Shown: positions 9,304 to 17,937, counted from the stretch's first letter. The stretch: 64,000 nucleotides of DNA from Streptomyces sp. CB02414 (GCF_001905385.1 NZ_LIPF01000012.1:165727-229726), one strand, 5' to 3'. The notes: a model not told the origin generated them from the sequence alone. Translations and numbers: made by a program.

Positions 9304-10169
9304 CCGCGCGCTCCGCGCCCAACACGCCCCTCCGGCACTCGGCGCAGCCTCCAGCGCGGCCCTCAGCGCGCGCCGCGCGCGCCGACAGCCCGTGGATCCG
9401 GCGGTGGAGCGGCGCCTCCGCACCCCGGTACACACTGGTCTGCCTGCCGCACGCGGGTGGCAGCGCGGGCTTCTACCGGCCCTGGGCCGCTCTGACGCCT
9501 CCCGAGGTCGAACTCCTCGCCATCCAGTACCCCGGCCGCGAAGACCGCTTCGAGGACCCCGAGGCGGCCGGCATGGCCGAACTGGTGGGTGCGGTGGCGG
9601 ACGCCGTCGCGCCGCTGCTCGACCGGCCGTATGCCCTCTTCGGGCACAGCATGGGATCCGCCGTGGCCTGGGAACTCGCCCACGAGCTGCAACGGCGCCA
9701 GATCCCCGGCCCACGGGGCCTGTTCGCCTCAGGCCGGGCCGCCCCCGGCACCGCCGTCACCGGGCAACTGCACCGTCAGGACGACGACACCCTGGGCGCC
9801 GAACTGGCCCGGCTGGGCGGCACCAGCCGGGAGGTCCTCGACGATCCCGGACTGCGCTCCCTGATCCTCACGGCAGTGCGCCACGACTACCGGATCATCG
9901 AGACCTACCGCCCGCCACAGCGGCCACCGCTGTCCTGCCCCCTGCACGTCCTGACCGGCAGCACGGACCCGGAACTCGGATCGGAACGCGCCCGTGAACG
10001 GGCGGGCGGCTGGGCGGACCTCACCACCGCCCGCACCGAGGTACGCGTCTTCCCCGGCGACCACTTCTACCTCACCCCGCGCCGCCGCGAGGTCGTCGCC
10101 ACCGTCCTGCGCAGGCTGGACCCCTCCCTGACCACCGGCGGCGCGCACACCTGGCCGAGCACCCCGTGA
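9300..10169 (+). CDS. Type II thioesterase (editing)
   Basis: 289 residues from GTG 9300, overlapping the P450 stop (GTGA). An alpha/beta hydrolase with LVCLPHAGGSAGFYRPW near the N-terminus, the nucleophile motif GHSMG (Ser117), and the C-terminal catalytic histidine in GDHFYL. This is the YbtT/PchC/RifR class that frees misprimed or stalled carrier domains. The first ~40 residues are a basic, low-complexity lead not usual in the family, so an internal start is possible, although the coupling argues for 9300. Confidence 0.95.
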   Translation: MTARSAPNTPLRHSAQPPARPSARAARADSPWIRRWSGASAPRYTLVCLPHAGGSAGFYRPWAALTPPEVELLAIQYPGREDRFEDPEAAGMAELVGAVADAVAPLLDRPYALFGHSMGSAVAWELAHELQRRQIPGPRGLFASGRAAPGTAVTGQLHRQDDDTLGAELARLGGTSREVLDDPGLRSLILTAVRHDYRIIETYRPPQRPPLSCPLHVLTGSTDPELGSERARERAGGWADLTTARTEVRVFPGDHFYLTPRRREVVATVLRRLDPSLTTGGAHTWPSTP

Positions 10170-10239
10170 GCCGCCGCACCGCCGCGCCCGCACGCCAGGC
10201 CACTCATGCACACCCGGCCATCCACGCCCGGAGTCCAAC

Positions 10240-10968
10240 GTGATCGACTACTACTCGACCTCGGCCGAGTTCTACGAACTGGTCGCCACCCGGCACACCG
10301 CCAGCAGCGGCCCCCCGCTCACCGGCGTCCTGACCGGACTGGACGTGTCCCACGGACCCGTCCTGGAGATCGGAGCCGGTACCGGCCGCGTCACCGAGGT
10401 CATCGCCGCCGCGCTGCCGGACGCGGAGATCCTGGCGGCCGAGCCGTCGGCCACCATGCGCGCCATGCTCACCTCCCGGGTCGCCCGCGACCCGGACCTG
10501 CGCCGCCGCGTGACCGTCGTCGACGGGTCCGCCCAGGACCTCGTCCTGCCCGAACGCCTCTCCGCGGTCGTCATCTTCGGCGTCGCCGGCCATCTCACCG
10601 TCCCCGAACGCGTGACGCTGTGGAAGCGGCTCGCGGACCGCCTGCCCGACGGGGCGCCCATCGTCGTCGAACTGATGGGAGTCTCCTCACCCCGCGTCAT
10701 CCCCCCGGTGATGTCCCTGAGGGAGACCATCGGCCGCCAGACCTACGAGTGGTGGATCGGCGGCGAACCCACCGAGGGCGACGGCATGCGGTTCACCACC
10801 ACCTGGAAGGTCCTGCGCGACGGCCGCACCGTCCGCGAGATCGCCGACAGCTACGAATGGCACACCTTCGACGTCGCCCGGCTGGCCCGCGAGGCCGGCA
10901 TGACCAGCCGTCGCATCACCGAGGCGGGCGGCAGGCCCATCCCCGAAATCGGAGTACTCGTCAAGTGA
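10240..10968 (+). CDS. SAM-dependent methyltransferase, paralogue of the domain fused to the imide reductase
   Basis: 242 residues from GTG 10240, with GGAG about 7 nt upstream; a 70-nt gap separates it from the thioesterase gene. SAM motif VLEIGAGTG (~42), EPSATMRAMLTSRVA and YEWWIGGEP align without gaps of note to the C-terminal half of the 5979-8027 product (VVDIGAGTG, EPSVGMRAVLTSRVF, YEWSFGGAP). The two most likely arose by duplication and then methylate different positions, or load as a pair. By position it matches SCO7688 of the coelibactin cluster. The stop overlaps the ABC transporter start (GTGA). Confidence 0.9.
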   Translation: MIDYYSTSAEFYELVATRHTASSGPPLTGVLTGLDVSHGPVLEIGAGTGRVTEVIAAALPDAEILAAEPSATMRAMLTSRVARDPDLRRRVTVVDGSAQDLVLPERLSAVVIFGVAGHLTVPERVTLWKRLADRLPDGAPIVVELMGVSSPRVIPPVMSLRETIGRQTYEWWIGGEPTEGDGMRFTTTWKVLRDGRTVREIADSYEWHTFDVARLAREAGMTSRRITEAGGRPIPEIGVLVK

Positions 10969-12836
10969 AGTCACAACCGCCCGAGCCCGGCCCGGCGCCG
11001 GCAGCCGAGGACGCCGCCGGCGGCGCGGGCACCTCCGCGACCTCGCCGACCCCGCTGCGCAGGCTCGCCGAACCCGTCCGCGGCCGGCTGACCCTCGCCA
11101 TCGCCCTCCAGGCCGTCGCTGCCCTCGCAGGAGTGGTCCCGTTCATCGCGGTCTCCCGCATCGCCGAACGCCTCACCGCAGGGTCTCCGGCCGACGGTGA
11201 CGCCCTCTGGCCGCTGGTGGCCCTGGCCTGCTCGGCCGGTTTCGTCGCCCTGGTCTGCGGCACGGCGGCCGGCGCTCTCGCCCACCTCGCCGACAACGAC
11301 CTCCAGCTCACGCTCCGCCGCCGGCTCGCCCGGCACATCGGACGGCTGCCGCTCGGCCGGCTCACCGACCGGGGCACCGGCGAGGTCAAACAGGCCGTGC
11401 AGGACGACGTGAGCGCGCTGCACACCCTGTTCGCCCACACCCTCCTCGACGTCGTGTCCGTGCTCACCGCCCCGGTGCTCATCCTGGGCTACCTGTTCAC
11501 CGTCGACTGGCGGCTCACCCTGATCAGCGTGGTGCCCCTGCTGCTGGGCGTGTTCCTGTTCAGCCGGGCCATGGCGGGCGCGGCGGCGCAGATGGCCGAG
11601 TTCGGCGCCGCGGTGGGCCGCATCTCGTCCGCCGCCGTGGAGTTCGCCTCCGGCATCGCCGTGTTCAAGAGCTTCGGGCGCGGTAACAAGGCCCACGAGC
11701 GCTTTGTCCGCGCCACCGAGGGCTTCGCCGACTTCTTCGCCGGCTGGGTCCGGTCCACCCTCGCCACCTCCACCGCCGCGATCCTGGTGGTCACCCCGGC
11801 CGTGGTCCTCCTGCTCCTGGCCGCACCCGGCGCGGTGTTCGTCACCCAGGGCTGGATGACCGGCGCCGAACTCGTCCCCTTCCTCCTGCTCGGCCCCGCG
11901 GTCGCCGCCCCCATGGGTGTGGTCGGCCCCCGCATCCAGCAGATCCGGGCCGGCCAGGCTGCAGCCGTACGCGTCACCGAACTCCTGGACGCCCCCACCC
12001 TCCCCGAGCCCACGACACCCGCCCTCCCCGACGGCCACCACGTCCGTCTGCGCGGGGTGTCCTTCTCCTACGACGGGACCACCGACGTCCTCAGCGGCGT
12101 CGACCTCGACCTCGCCCCCGGCACCGTCACCGCACTCGTCGGCCCCTCCGGCTCGGGCAAGTCCACTTTGGCCTCCTTGCTGCCCCGCTTCCACGACGTC
12201 ACGGCCGGCACGGTGACCCTCGGCGGCGCCGACCTGCGGGACGTCCCCGCCACCGAGCTGTACCGACGGGTGGGCTTCGTCCTCCAGGACGTACGGCTGC
12301 TGCGGGCGAGCGTCGCCGACAACATCCGCCTGGGCCGCCCCGAGGCCACCGACGAGGATGTCGAACGGTGCGCCCGCGCCGCCCGCATCCACGACCGCGT
12401 CACTGAACTGCCCGACGGCTACGCGACCGAACTCGGCACGGCCGTCACCTTCTCCGGCGGCGAGGCCCAACGACTCTCCATCGCGAGGGCGTTGCTCGCC
12501 GACGCGCCCGTCCTCGTCCTCGACGAGGCGACCGCCTACGCCGACCCGCACTCCGAGGCGCTGATCCAGGACGGCCTGTCCGCGCTCGCGGCCGGCCGCA
12601 CCTTGCTCGTCATCGCCCACCGGCTGTCGACCATCCGCTCCGCCGACCGGATCGTGGTGCTGGAGGACGGACGCGTCACCGAACAGGGCCGCCACGACGA
12701 CCTGCTGACCGCCGGCGGCCGCTACGCCGCGCTGTGGGACGCCCAGAGCGGCACGGGCCCGGACGGCACCGACGGCGTCCCGGACCAGCGGCCCGTCCGC
12801 GCGGGGGCCGACATCCGAGAGGGAAGCGCACGATGA
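10965..12836 (+). CDS. ABC transporter half-subunit, siderophore type (first)
   Basis: 623 residues from GTG 10965, overlapping the preceding stop. About 40 Pro/Ala-rich residues lead into a six-helix exporter-type membrane domain (~45-340) and a nucleotide-binding domain with GPSGSGKST (~394), Q-loop FVLQDVRL, signature FSGGEAQRLSIARALL and Walker B VLVLDEATA. It pairs with the next gene, as YbtP/YbtQ and the SCO7689/7690 pair do. YbtPQ are structurally exporters but work in metallophore import, so direction cannot be inferred from the fold. It ends in an ATGA overlap. Confidence 0.93.
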   Translation: MKSQPPEPGPAPAAEDAAGGAGTSATSPTPLRRLAEPVRGRLTLAIALQAVAALAGVVPFIAVSRIAERLTAGSPADGDALWPLVALACSAGFVALVCGTAAGALAHLADNDLQLTLRRRLARHIGRLPLGRLTDRGTGEVKQAVQDDVSALHTLFAHTLLDVVSVLTAPVLILGYLFTVDWRLTLISVVPLLLGVFLFSRAMAGAAAQMAEFGAAVGRISSAAVEFASGIAVFKSFGRGNKAHERFVRATEGFADFFAGWVRSTLATSTAAILVVTPAVVLLLLAAPGAVFVTQGWMTGAELVPFLLLGPAVAAPMGVVGPRIQQIRAGQAAAVRVTELLDAPTLPEPTTPALPDGHHVRLRGVSFSYDGTTDVLSGVDLDLAPGTVTALVGPSGSGKSTLASLLPRFHDVTAGTVTLGGADLRDVPATELYRRVGFVLQDVRLLRASVADNIRLGRPEATDEDVERCARAARIHDRVTELPDGYATELGTAVTFSGGEAQRLSIARALLADAPVLVLDEATAYADPHSEALIQDGLSALAAGRTLLVIAHRLSTIRSADRIVVLEDGRVTEQGRHDDLLTAGGRYAALWDAQSGTGPDGTDGVPDQRPVRAGADIREGSAR

Positions 12837-14581
12837 TCCGTCAGCTCTACCGCGTCCTGGGCCCGGAGGGCTCCCGGCCGCTGAACCGGCTGCTGCTGCT
12901 CCAGTCCGGGGCGGCCGTACTCCAGGGCGTCGCCTTCGCGCTCTTGGTGCCCGTCCTCAAGGCCCTGCTCGGGCCCGACCCTGTCGACGTCTGGCAGTGG
13001 CTGGCGGCGTTCGCCATCTGCGTGGTCGTCTATGCCGTACTCCAGGGCGCCGCCCTCAGCGGTGGGTTCACGGTCGGCTCCCAGCTCTCCCGGGTGCTGC
13101 ACCGCCGGCTGGCCGACCAGGCGCTGCGCCTGCCACTGGGCTGGTTCACCGCCGGCCGTACCGCCGAGTTCAGCCGACTCGCCGGGCAGAACGTCATCCA
13201 GGTGATGAGCACACCGGCCCACCTGCTGCGCCCGTTCATCAGCTCCGTGCTGACCCCGGTGACCCTGATCGTGGCCACCTTCATCTTCGACGTCCGTACC
13301 GCCCTGGTGCTCCTGGTCTGCGCACCCGTGCTGTACGCCGTCCAGCAGGGGAGCACGTCGCTGATGCGCCGCCTCGACCTCGGCCGTGACGCCGCGATCG
13401 GCGAGTCGGCCGACCGGGTGCTGGAGTACACCCGCAACCAACCGGTCCTGCGGGCGTTCGGCCGGACCGCGGGTGGCTACGGCGCCCTGGACGACGCCCT
13501 GGTGGCCGAGGCGCGCGCCGACCGTCGGCTCATCGCGCGCGGCCTGCCCGGCCTGGTCTCCTTCACCTTCGCCACCCGGCTCGTCTTCGCCCTGCTGCTG
13601 GCCCTCGGCGTGTCCTGGCAGCTCGACGGGTCGCTCACCGTGCCCACGCTGCTGGCGCTCCTGGTGTTGCTGGTCCGCCTGATCGACAGCGTGTCGTCCG
13701 CCGCCGAGGCCGGCGCCGGCATGCGCATCGCCCGGAACACCCTGGAAAGGCTCGGCGCGGTCCTCGACGAGCCGCCCTTCCCCCAGCCCGCCGAGCCGCG
13801 GACTCCCCGTGACGCGAGCGTGGAGTTCACCGGCGTGACCTTCCACTACGACGGGGGTGAGACCGGCGGGCGTGCCGTCCTGGACGACGTGACCTTCCGC
13901 CTGCCCGAGCGCAGCATGACGGCGCTGGTGGGACCCTCCGGCGCCGGCAAGACCACGGTCGGCTCGCTGATCGCCCGCTTCCGGGACACCACGGAGGGCA
14001 CCGTCCGCATCGGAGGCGTCGACGTCCGCGACATCACCGCCGACGACCTGGCCGCCCACGTCTCGCTCGTCTTCCAGGACGTCTACCTCTTCGACGGCAC
14101 GATCGAGGAGAACGTCAGGATCGCCGCACCGGACGCCGGCCCCGCCGAGCTGGCCGAGGCAGCCGCCCTGTCCGGCCTGGACAGGGTGATCGGGGAACTG
14201 CCCGACGGCTGGGACACCAAGGTGGGCGAGGGCGGCGCACGCCTGTCCGGTGGGCAGCGCCAGCGCGTGTCCATCGCTCGCGCCCTGCTGAAGGACGCGC
14301 CGATCCTCCTCCTCGACGAGGCCACCGCAGCGCTCGACCAGGAGAACGAGGCGCTGTTCGCCGAGGCCGTACGTACCCTCGCCGGCCGCAAGACGCTCCT
14401 GGTCATCGCACACCGGCTCAGCACCGTCGTGCACGCCGACCAGATCCTGGTCCTGGAGGACGGCCGGATCACCGAGCGCGGCACGCACGAGGACCTGGTC
14501 ACGGCGGGCGGCACGTACGCCTCCTTCTGGCAGCGCAGGGCCCGCGCCCACGGCTGGCGGCTGGAGGGAGCACGGTCATGA
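12833..14581 (+). CDS. ABC transporter half-subunit, siderophore type (second)
   Basis: 582 residues from ATG 12833, ATGA-overlapped with the first half-subunit. Membrane domain ~20-310, then an ATPase with GPSGAGKTT (~367), LVFQDVYLFDGTI, complete signature LSGGQRQRVSIARALL and ILLLDEATAALD. The most likely unit is a heterodimer with the upstream protein. The first subunit's signature (FSGGE) departs from LSGGQ while this one is canonical, a hint of asymmetric ATP sites. The stop overlaps the salicylate synthase start. Confidence 0.93.
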   Translation: MIRQLYRVLGPEGSRPLNRLLLLQSGAAVLQGVAFALLVPVLKALLGPDPVDVWQWLAAFAICVVVYAVLQGAALSGGFTVGSQLSRVLHRRLADQALRLPLGWFTAGRTAEFSRLAGQNVIQVMSTPAHLLRPFISSVLTPVTLIVATFIFDVRTALVLLVCAPVLYAVQQGSTSLMRRLDLGRDAAIGESADRVLEYTRNQPVLRAFGRTAGGYGALDDALVAEARADRRLIARGLPGLVSFTFATRLVFALLLALGVSWQLDGSLTVPTLLALLVLLVRLIDSVSSAAEAGAGMRIARNTLERLGAVLDEPPFPQPAEPRTPRDASVEFTGVTFHYDGGETGGRAVLDDVTFRLPERSMTALVGPSGAGKTTVGSLIARFRDTTEGTVRIGGVDVRDITADDLAAHVSLVFQDVYLFDGTIEENVRIAAPDAGPAELAEAAALSGLDRVIGELPDGWDTKVGEGGARLSGGQRQRVSIARALLKDAPILLLDEATAALDQENEALFAEAVRTLAGRKTLLVIAHRLSTVVHADQILVLEDGRITERGTHEDLVTAGGTYASFWQRRARAHGWRLEGARS

Positions 14582-16056
14582 CGCCACACCCGGAGGCACC
14601 GATTCACCCGGATCCGGCGGACCCGGCGGCAGAGGAAGGACACGACAGGATGAGCACCGGCCCTCGGAACACCTGGGACTCCTGGGCGCGCTCCGTGATG
14701 CCCCTCGCGCGTGCGAGCACCCTGGAACCCAGCCCCGACCCCGCGGCCACCGCCACCCGTCTCGCGCAGGCACGCCTGGCCGGCCAGTACGTGGTGTACG
14801 AGGCGGAAGGCGGCGTCTGGCACTTCGCGGCGGGTACCGCCGTCAGCCTCACCGTGCACGCGGACGCCGTCACCGCACGCGCCGCCGGGCGGACTTGGAC
14901 CTCCCGCACGGAGGGCCGGCCGGTGACCGCGTTCGCCGCCGCGCTCAGTGCCCTGTCCACGACGCACGGGGCGTCCGACGGGGGACGCCACTTCTACGGC
15001 TGGGCGGCCTTCGAACTCGCCCACCTCCTGCACGCCGACGCCGAAGCCGCCGGGGACCGCCCGCTGCTGCACGCCCTCGTGCCGGCCGTCGAGGTGACCT
15101 TCACCGAGACGGAGACCGTGGTGCGAGCGGTGGACGAGGCATGGCTGCGCAAGGTCGCGGACGTGCTGGCCGAAGAGACCGCCCACCAGCCGACGCCGGA
15201 CGCAACGACAGCGGAGGCAGCCGAACGCGTCATCGCCGCGGGCACCGTGGCCTACGGCGGCGCGGTCGCCCGCACGATCGAGGACATCCGTGCCGGGCTC
15301 CTGGAGAAGGCCGTGGTCTCCCGGAAGGTGCCACTGCCCGCCGCACCGGCCGTCGATTTCGCCGCCACCTATCTCGCCGGACGCCGGTCCAACACCCCGG
15401 CCCGCTCCTACCTGCTGGACCTCGGCGGCTACCGGGCGGCCGGGTTCAGCCCGGAAACGGTCCTGGAGGTCGCGGAGAACGGCCGGGTCAGCACCCAGCC
15501 CCTCGCCGGGACCCGCGCGCACGGCCCCGATCCGGCGGAGAACGACCGTCGGCGTGCGGAACTGCTCAGCGACCCCAAGGAGATACACGAGCACGCCGTG
15601 TCCGTACGCCTGGCCTGGGAGGAGATGGCCGTGGTGTGCCGGCCCGGCACGGTCGTGGTCGAGGAGTTCATGGCGGTCCGGCCGCGGGGTTCGGTGCAGC
15701 ACCTGGCGTCACGGGTGACGGGCCGGCTCGGCGAGAACGCTGGGCCGTGGGATGCCTTCGCCTCCCTCTTCCCCGCGATCACCGCCACCGGTGTCTCCAA
15801 GCGCGACGCCCTCCACGCCCTGGCCCGCCACGAGGGGGGTCCCAGGGGCTTGTACGGCGGCGCGGTCTTCCGGGGCAGCACCGCCGGATCCCTGGACGCG
15901 GCCCTCGTCCTGCGCACCCTCATCGGTGACGGCGAGGAGACCTGGCTGCGCGCGGGCGCGGGAGTCACCGCCCAGTCCAGCCCGGACCGGGAGATCGAGG
16001 AGACCTGCGAGAAACTCCGCAGTGTCGCCCCGCACCTGCGGTTCAGCATGGGCTGA
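14578..16056 (+). CDS. Salicylate synthase (chorismate to salicylate), Irp9/YbtS/MbtI type
   Basis: 492 residues. Chorismate-binding enzyme with GLLEKAVVSRKVPL, FSPETVLEV, PLAGTRAHG, KEIHEHAVSVRLAWEEM, FPAITATGVSK and AGAGVTAQSSPDREIEETC; the KEIHEH helix and TGVSK block fit the salicylate synthase branch better than anthranilate synthase. It would make the aryl cap of the metallophore; the salicyl-AMP ligase and loading NRPS must lie left of the window. ATG 14578 overlaps the ABC stop and has GGAGGGA upstream; ATG 14650, also with a good site (AGGAAGG), is the alternative. It ends the coupled run that starts with the NRPS. Confidence 0.92.
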   Translation: MTPHPEAPIHPDPADPAAEEGHDRMSTGPRNTWDSWARSVMPLARASTLEPSPDPAATATRLAQARLAGQYVVYEAEGGVWHFAAGTAVSLTVHADAVTARAAGRTWTSRTEGRPVTAFAAALSALSTTHGASDGGRHFYGWAAFELAHLLHADAEAAGDRPLLHALVPAVEVTFTETETVVRAVDEAWLRKVADVLAEETAHQPTPDATTAEAAERVIAAGTVAYGGAVARTIEDIRAGLLEKAVVSRKVPLPAAPAVDFAATYLAGRRSNTPARSYLLDLGGYRAAGFSPETVLEVAENGRVSTQPLAGTRAHGPDPAENDRRRAELLSDPKEIHEHAVSVRLAWEEMAVVCRPGTVVVEEFMAVRPRGSVQHLASRVTGRLGENAGPWDAFASLFPAITATGVSKRDALHALARHEGGPRGLYGGAVFRGSTAGSLDAALVLRTLIGDGEETWLRAGAGVTAQSSPDREIEETCEKLRSVAPHLRFSMG

Positions 16057-16294
16057 CGGGTGTGGTGGGACCGCATCCACCTCGGCCCGGTGCGGCTTCG
16101 GCCGCGCACTCGCCGACCGATCCGAGCCGCCTCCTGCTGCTCCTGCGGGAGCGGGCGCGAGACCGTCGTACCTGCGTGGACTCCGTGGCCGAGGACCGCT
16201 GCTGAGTGTCCAGGAGGTGGTCGACGACCTGCCGGCGCGCCTCGGAGTGGAGACCGGCGACGATGACGACGGGCAGTTGCGCCTCGCTCCGCAT
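16043..16294 (-). pseudogene. N-terminal fragment of a CobW-family GTPase
   Basis: Opening with ATG at 16294, which overlaps the stop of the L31 remnant (TGATG), the frame reads LPVVIVAGLHSEARRQVV, the start of the divergent CobW-like protein often coupled to zinc-independent L31 in Streptomyces. Similarity fades after about 35 residues into Arg/Ser-rich sequence, and the frame ends inside the 3' end of the salicylate synthase gene. The remaining ~300 residues are missing, so a deletion has joined this fragment to the metallophore operon. Confidence 0.6.
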
Positions 16295-16521
16295 CACTTG
16301 GCTCCGCGTCGGCCGAAGCGGCGCTCGATGCGCTCGACGCGTCCGGCGGTGTCCAGTACGCGGGCGGTACCCGTATAGAAGGGGTGGCTGACGTTCGAGA
16401 TCTCGACGTCGACGACCGGGTAGGTGTTGCCGTCCTCCCAGTCGGGTGAGGAACGCGTAGTTCGCGGCGCGGTCGCGGAAGACGGGGCTTCCTCGGTGTC
16501 TGGGTGGCCGTCCGGCGTCAG
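16294..16521 (-). pseudogene. rpmE2: Broken ribosomal protein L31 type B (zinc-independent)
   Basis: The C-terminal half is intact L31B (WEDGNTYPVVDVEIS, HPFYTGTARVLDT, RRFGRRGAK). The N-terminal half is present but in two frames: TPDGHPD at the start, then a 1-nt frame change before VFRDRAANYAFLTR, then a loss of about ten residues (the usual S-T-x-T-S stretch) before WEDGNT. The first recognisable codon is CTG, not ATG. Cysteines of the zinc-binding L31 form are absent, as expected for the starvation paralogue. Its 5' end lies only ~11 nt from the L28 gene on the other strand. Confidence 0.75.
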
Positions 16522-16532
16522 GAAGCAGAGCT

Positions 16533-16769
16533 TTGTCCGCCCACTGCCAACTGACCGGCGCCAAGCCGGGCTTCGGCAACACCATCTCCCACTCGCACCG
16601 GCGCACATCGCGCCGTTTCGACCCGAACATCCAGCGCAAGCGCTACTGGCTGCCCAGCGAGGGACGGCACGTCCGGTTGACGCTCAGCGCCAAGGCGGTC
16701 AAGACCGTCGACAGCATCGGCATCGAGGCCGCCGTGGCCCGCATCCGCGCCCGAGGGGGGAAGGTCTGA
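16533..16769 (+). CDS. rpmB: Ribosomal protein L28, zinc-independent paralogue (TTG start)
   Basis: 78 residues, full family length (SAHCQLTG, RRFDPNIQRKRYWLP, SIGIEAAVARIRARGGKV). The CxxC pairs of zinc-binding L28 are missing, marking the paralogue made under zinc starvation to release zinc from ribosomes. The start is TTG where relatives have ATG before SAHCQL; GGAAG lies 7 nt upstream. Almost no space remains for its own promoter because the divergent L31 remnant begins at 16521, so any expression probably comes from read-through of the metallophore operon. The stop overlaps the S14 start (TGATG). Confidence 0.85.
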   Translation: MSAHCQLTGAKPGFGNTISHSHRRTSRRFDPNIQRKRYWLPSEGRHVRLTLSAKAVKTVDSIGIEAAVARIRARGGKV

Positions 16770-17137
16770 TGGCCAAGAAGAGCAAGATCGCACAGAACGA
16801 GAAGCGCAAGGCGGTCGTCGAGCGGTACGCGGCCCGCCGTGCGGAGCAGAAGGAGATCATCCGCCGGCCGTCCTCCACCGACGCCGAACGCGAGGCGGCC
16901 GTAGCCGAACTCCGGCGCCAGCCCCGCGACGCGAGCGCGACGCGTGTGCGCAACCGGGACAGCGTGGACGGCCGGCCCCGTGGACACCTGCGAAAGTTCG
17001 GCCTGTCACGGGTCAACCTGCGGGAGCAGGCGCACGCCGGCTTCCTGCCGGGGGTCACCAAGTCCTCCTGGCGACGCCTACGGCACCGAAGACGGGCGCG
17101 CGGATCTCAGGGCAGGCGCACGAGGTTGAGCCGGTAG
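16769..17137 (+). CDS. rpsN: Ribosomal protein S14, zinc-independent paralogue with a C-terminal extension
   Basis: 122 residues. The first 101 are a normal cysteine-free S14 (AKKSKIAQNEKRK, RNRDSVDGRPRGHLRKFGLS, ending GVTKSSW). Relatives stop after that Trp; here the next codon is CGA and the frame runs on for 21 Arg-rich residues to TAG at 17135, overlapping the 3' end of the convergent methyltransferase gene by 31 bp. The L33 gene that often lies between L28 and S14 in such operons is absent. Whether the extended protein still assembles into 30S subunits is unknown. Confidence 0.88.
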   Translation: MAKKSKIAQNEKRKAVVERYAARRAEQKEIIRRPSSTDAEREAAVAELRRQPRDASATRVRNRDSVDGRPRGHLRKFGLSRVNLREQAHAGFLPGVTKSSWRRLRHRRRARGSQGRRTRLSR

Positions 17138-17937
17138 CCCTCTGCCTGGGGGAGCTTCTGCGCGGAGAGCGCGGCCACCATCTGCCGGTAGGGGAGAGGC
17201 AGCTGGGCGAGCAGAGAGGCGGGCAGGCTGGTGAGGGTGTGCGAAGCCACCATGCCGGTCCCTGGGCGCCAGTCAGCCAGTTGGGCCGGCAGGTCGGGAC
17301 AGAACCAGTGCATACGGGCCTCGACCCGGCTGAGCGCGTCGTGCTCCTCCTGGGTGTCGAAGAAGCCCGGGCCCGCGGTGTCGAGGGCGAGCAGGGCGCC
17401 GGGGAAGCGGTCGGCGAGCAGATCGACGACCTGGCGGACATCGGCCTCGTCCAGGTAGGGGAGTACGGCCTCGGCGAGGAACAGGTACGGCCCGCCCGCG
17501 TCCGAGGTCACCTCGGCGGCCCAGGCTTCGTCCGTCACGGATGACGCGATCATGGTCCGCTGCGGGGTGTCGGTGAAGAATCTGCGGCGCAGGGTGATCA
17601 CGTCCGGCAGGTCGAGTTCGAACCAGCGGGCGCGGCCGTTGTCGACGCGTTCGTAGCGCGTGTTGAGCCCGGTACCGATCTCGACCACGGTGGCCTGGGG
17701 GTGGGCGGTGAGGAATTCCGCCACCCACCGGTCGAACAGGAGGGTGCGCAGCAGCGCGCCGACGAGGCTCGGAAGGCCGTCGAAGCGTCCGAAGTCGTAG
17801 TCGATCGAGGCCACGATCTCCTCGGCCCGTGGGTCCCGCAGCAGGGCGTGTTCCTTGCGGGTTTCCACGGCGCGGGCGTAGAGCGGGATGAGGAGCGTCT
17901 CCTGCACCGTTCCCAGGAGCGGTTCGTTCCTGTCCAT
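17107..17937 (-). CDS. PPM1/LCM-family (TcmP-like) O-methyltransferase
   Basis: 276 residues. SAM-binding motif VVEIGTGLNTRYERVDN (~82), ELDLPDVITLRRRFF and a FLAEAVLPYLDEADV block are typical of the leucine carboxyl methyltransferase-like family that includes polyketide O-methyltransferase TcmP. ATG 17937 has a GAGGGAGG site. The gene sits between zinc-starvation genes, convergent to S14 and downstream of the GTPase gene. It could be a tailoring enzyme of the metallophore cluster or an unrelated housekeeping methyltransferase; nothing in the sequence decides. Confidence 0.85.
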   Translation of the reverse strand: MDRNEPLLGTVQETLLIPLYARAVETRKEHALLRDPRAEEIVASIDYDFGRFDGLPSLVGALLRTLLFDRWVAEFLTAHPQATVVEIGTGLNTRYERVDNGRARWFELDLPDVITLRRRFFTDTPQRTMIASSVTDEAWAAEVTSDAGGPYLFLAEAVLPYLDEADVRQVVDLLADRFPGALLALDTAGPGFFDTQEEHDALSRVEARMHWFCPDLPAQLADWRPGTGMVASHTLTSLPASLLAQLPLPYRQMVAALSAQKLPQAEGYRLNLVRLP

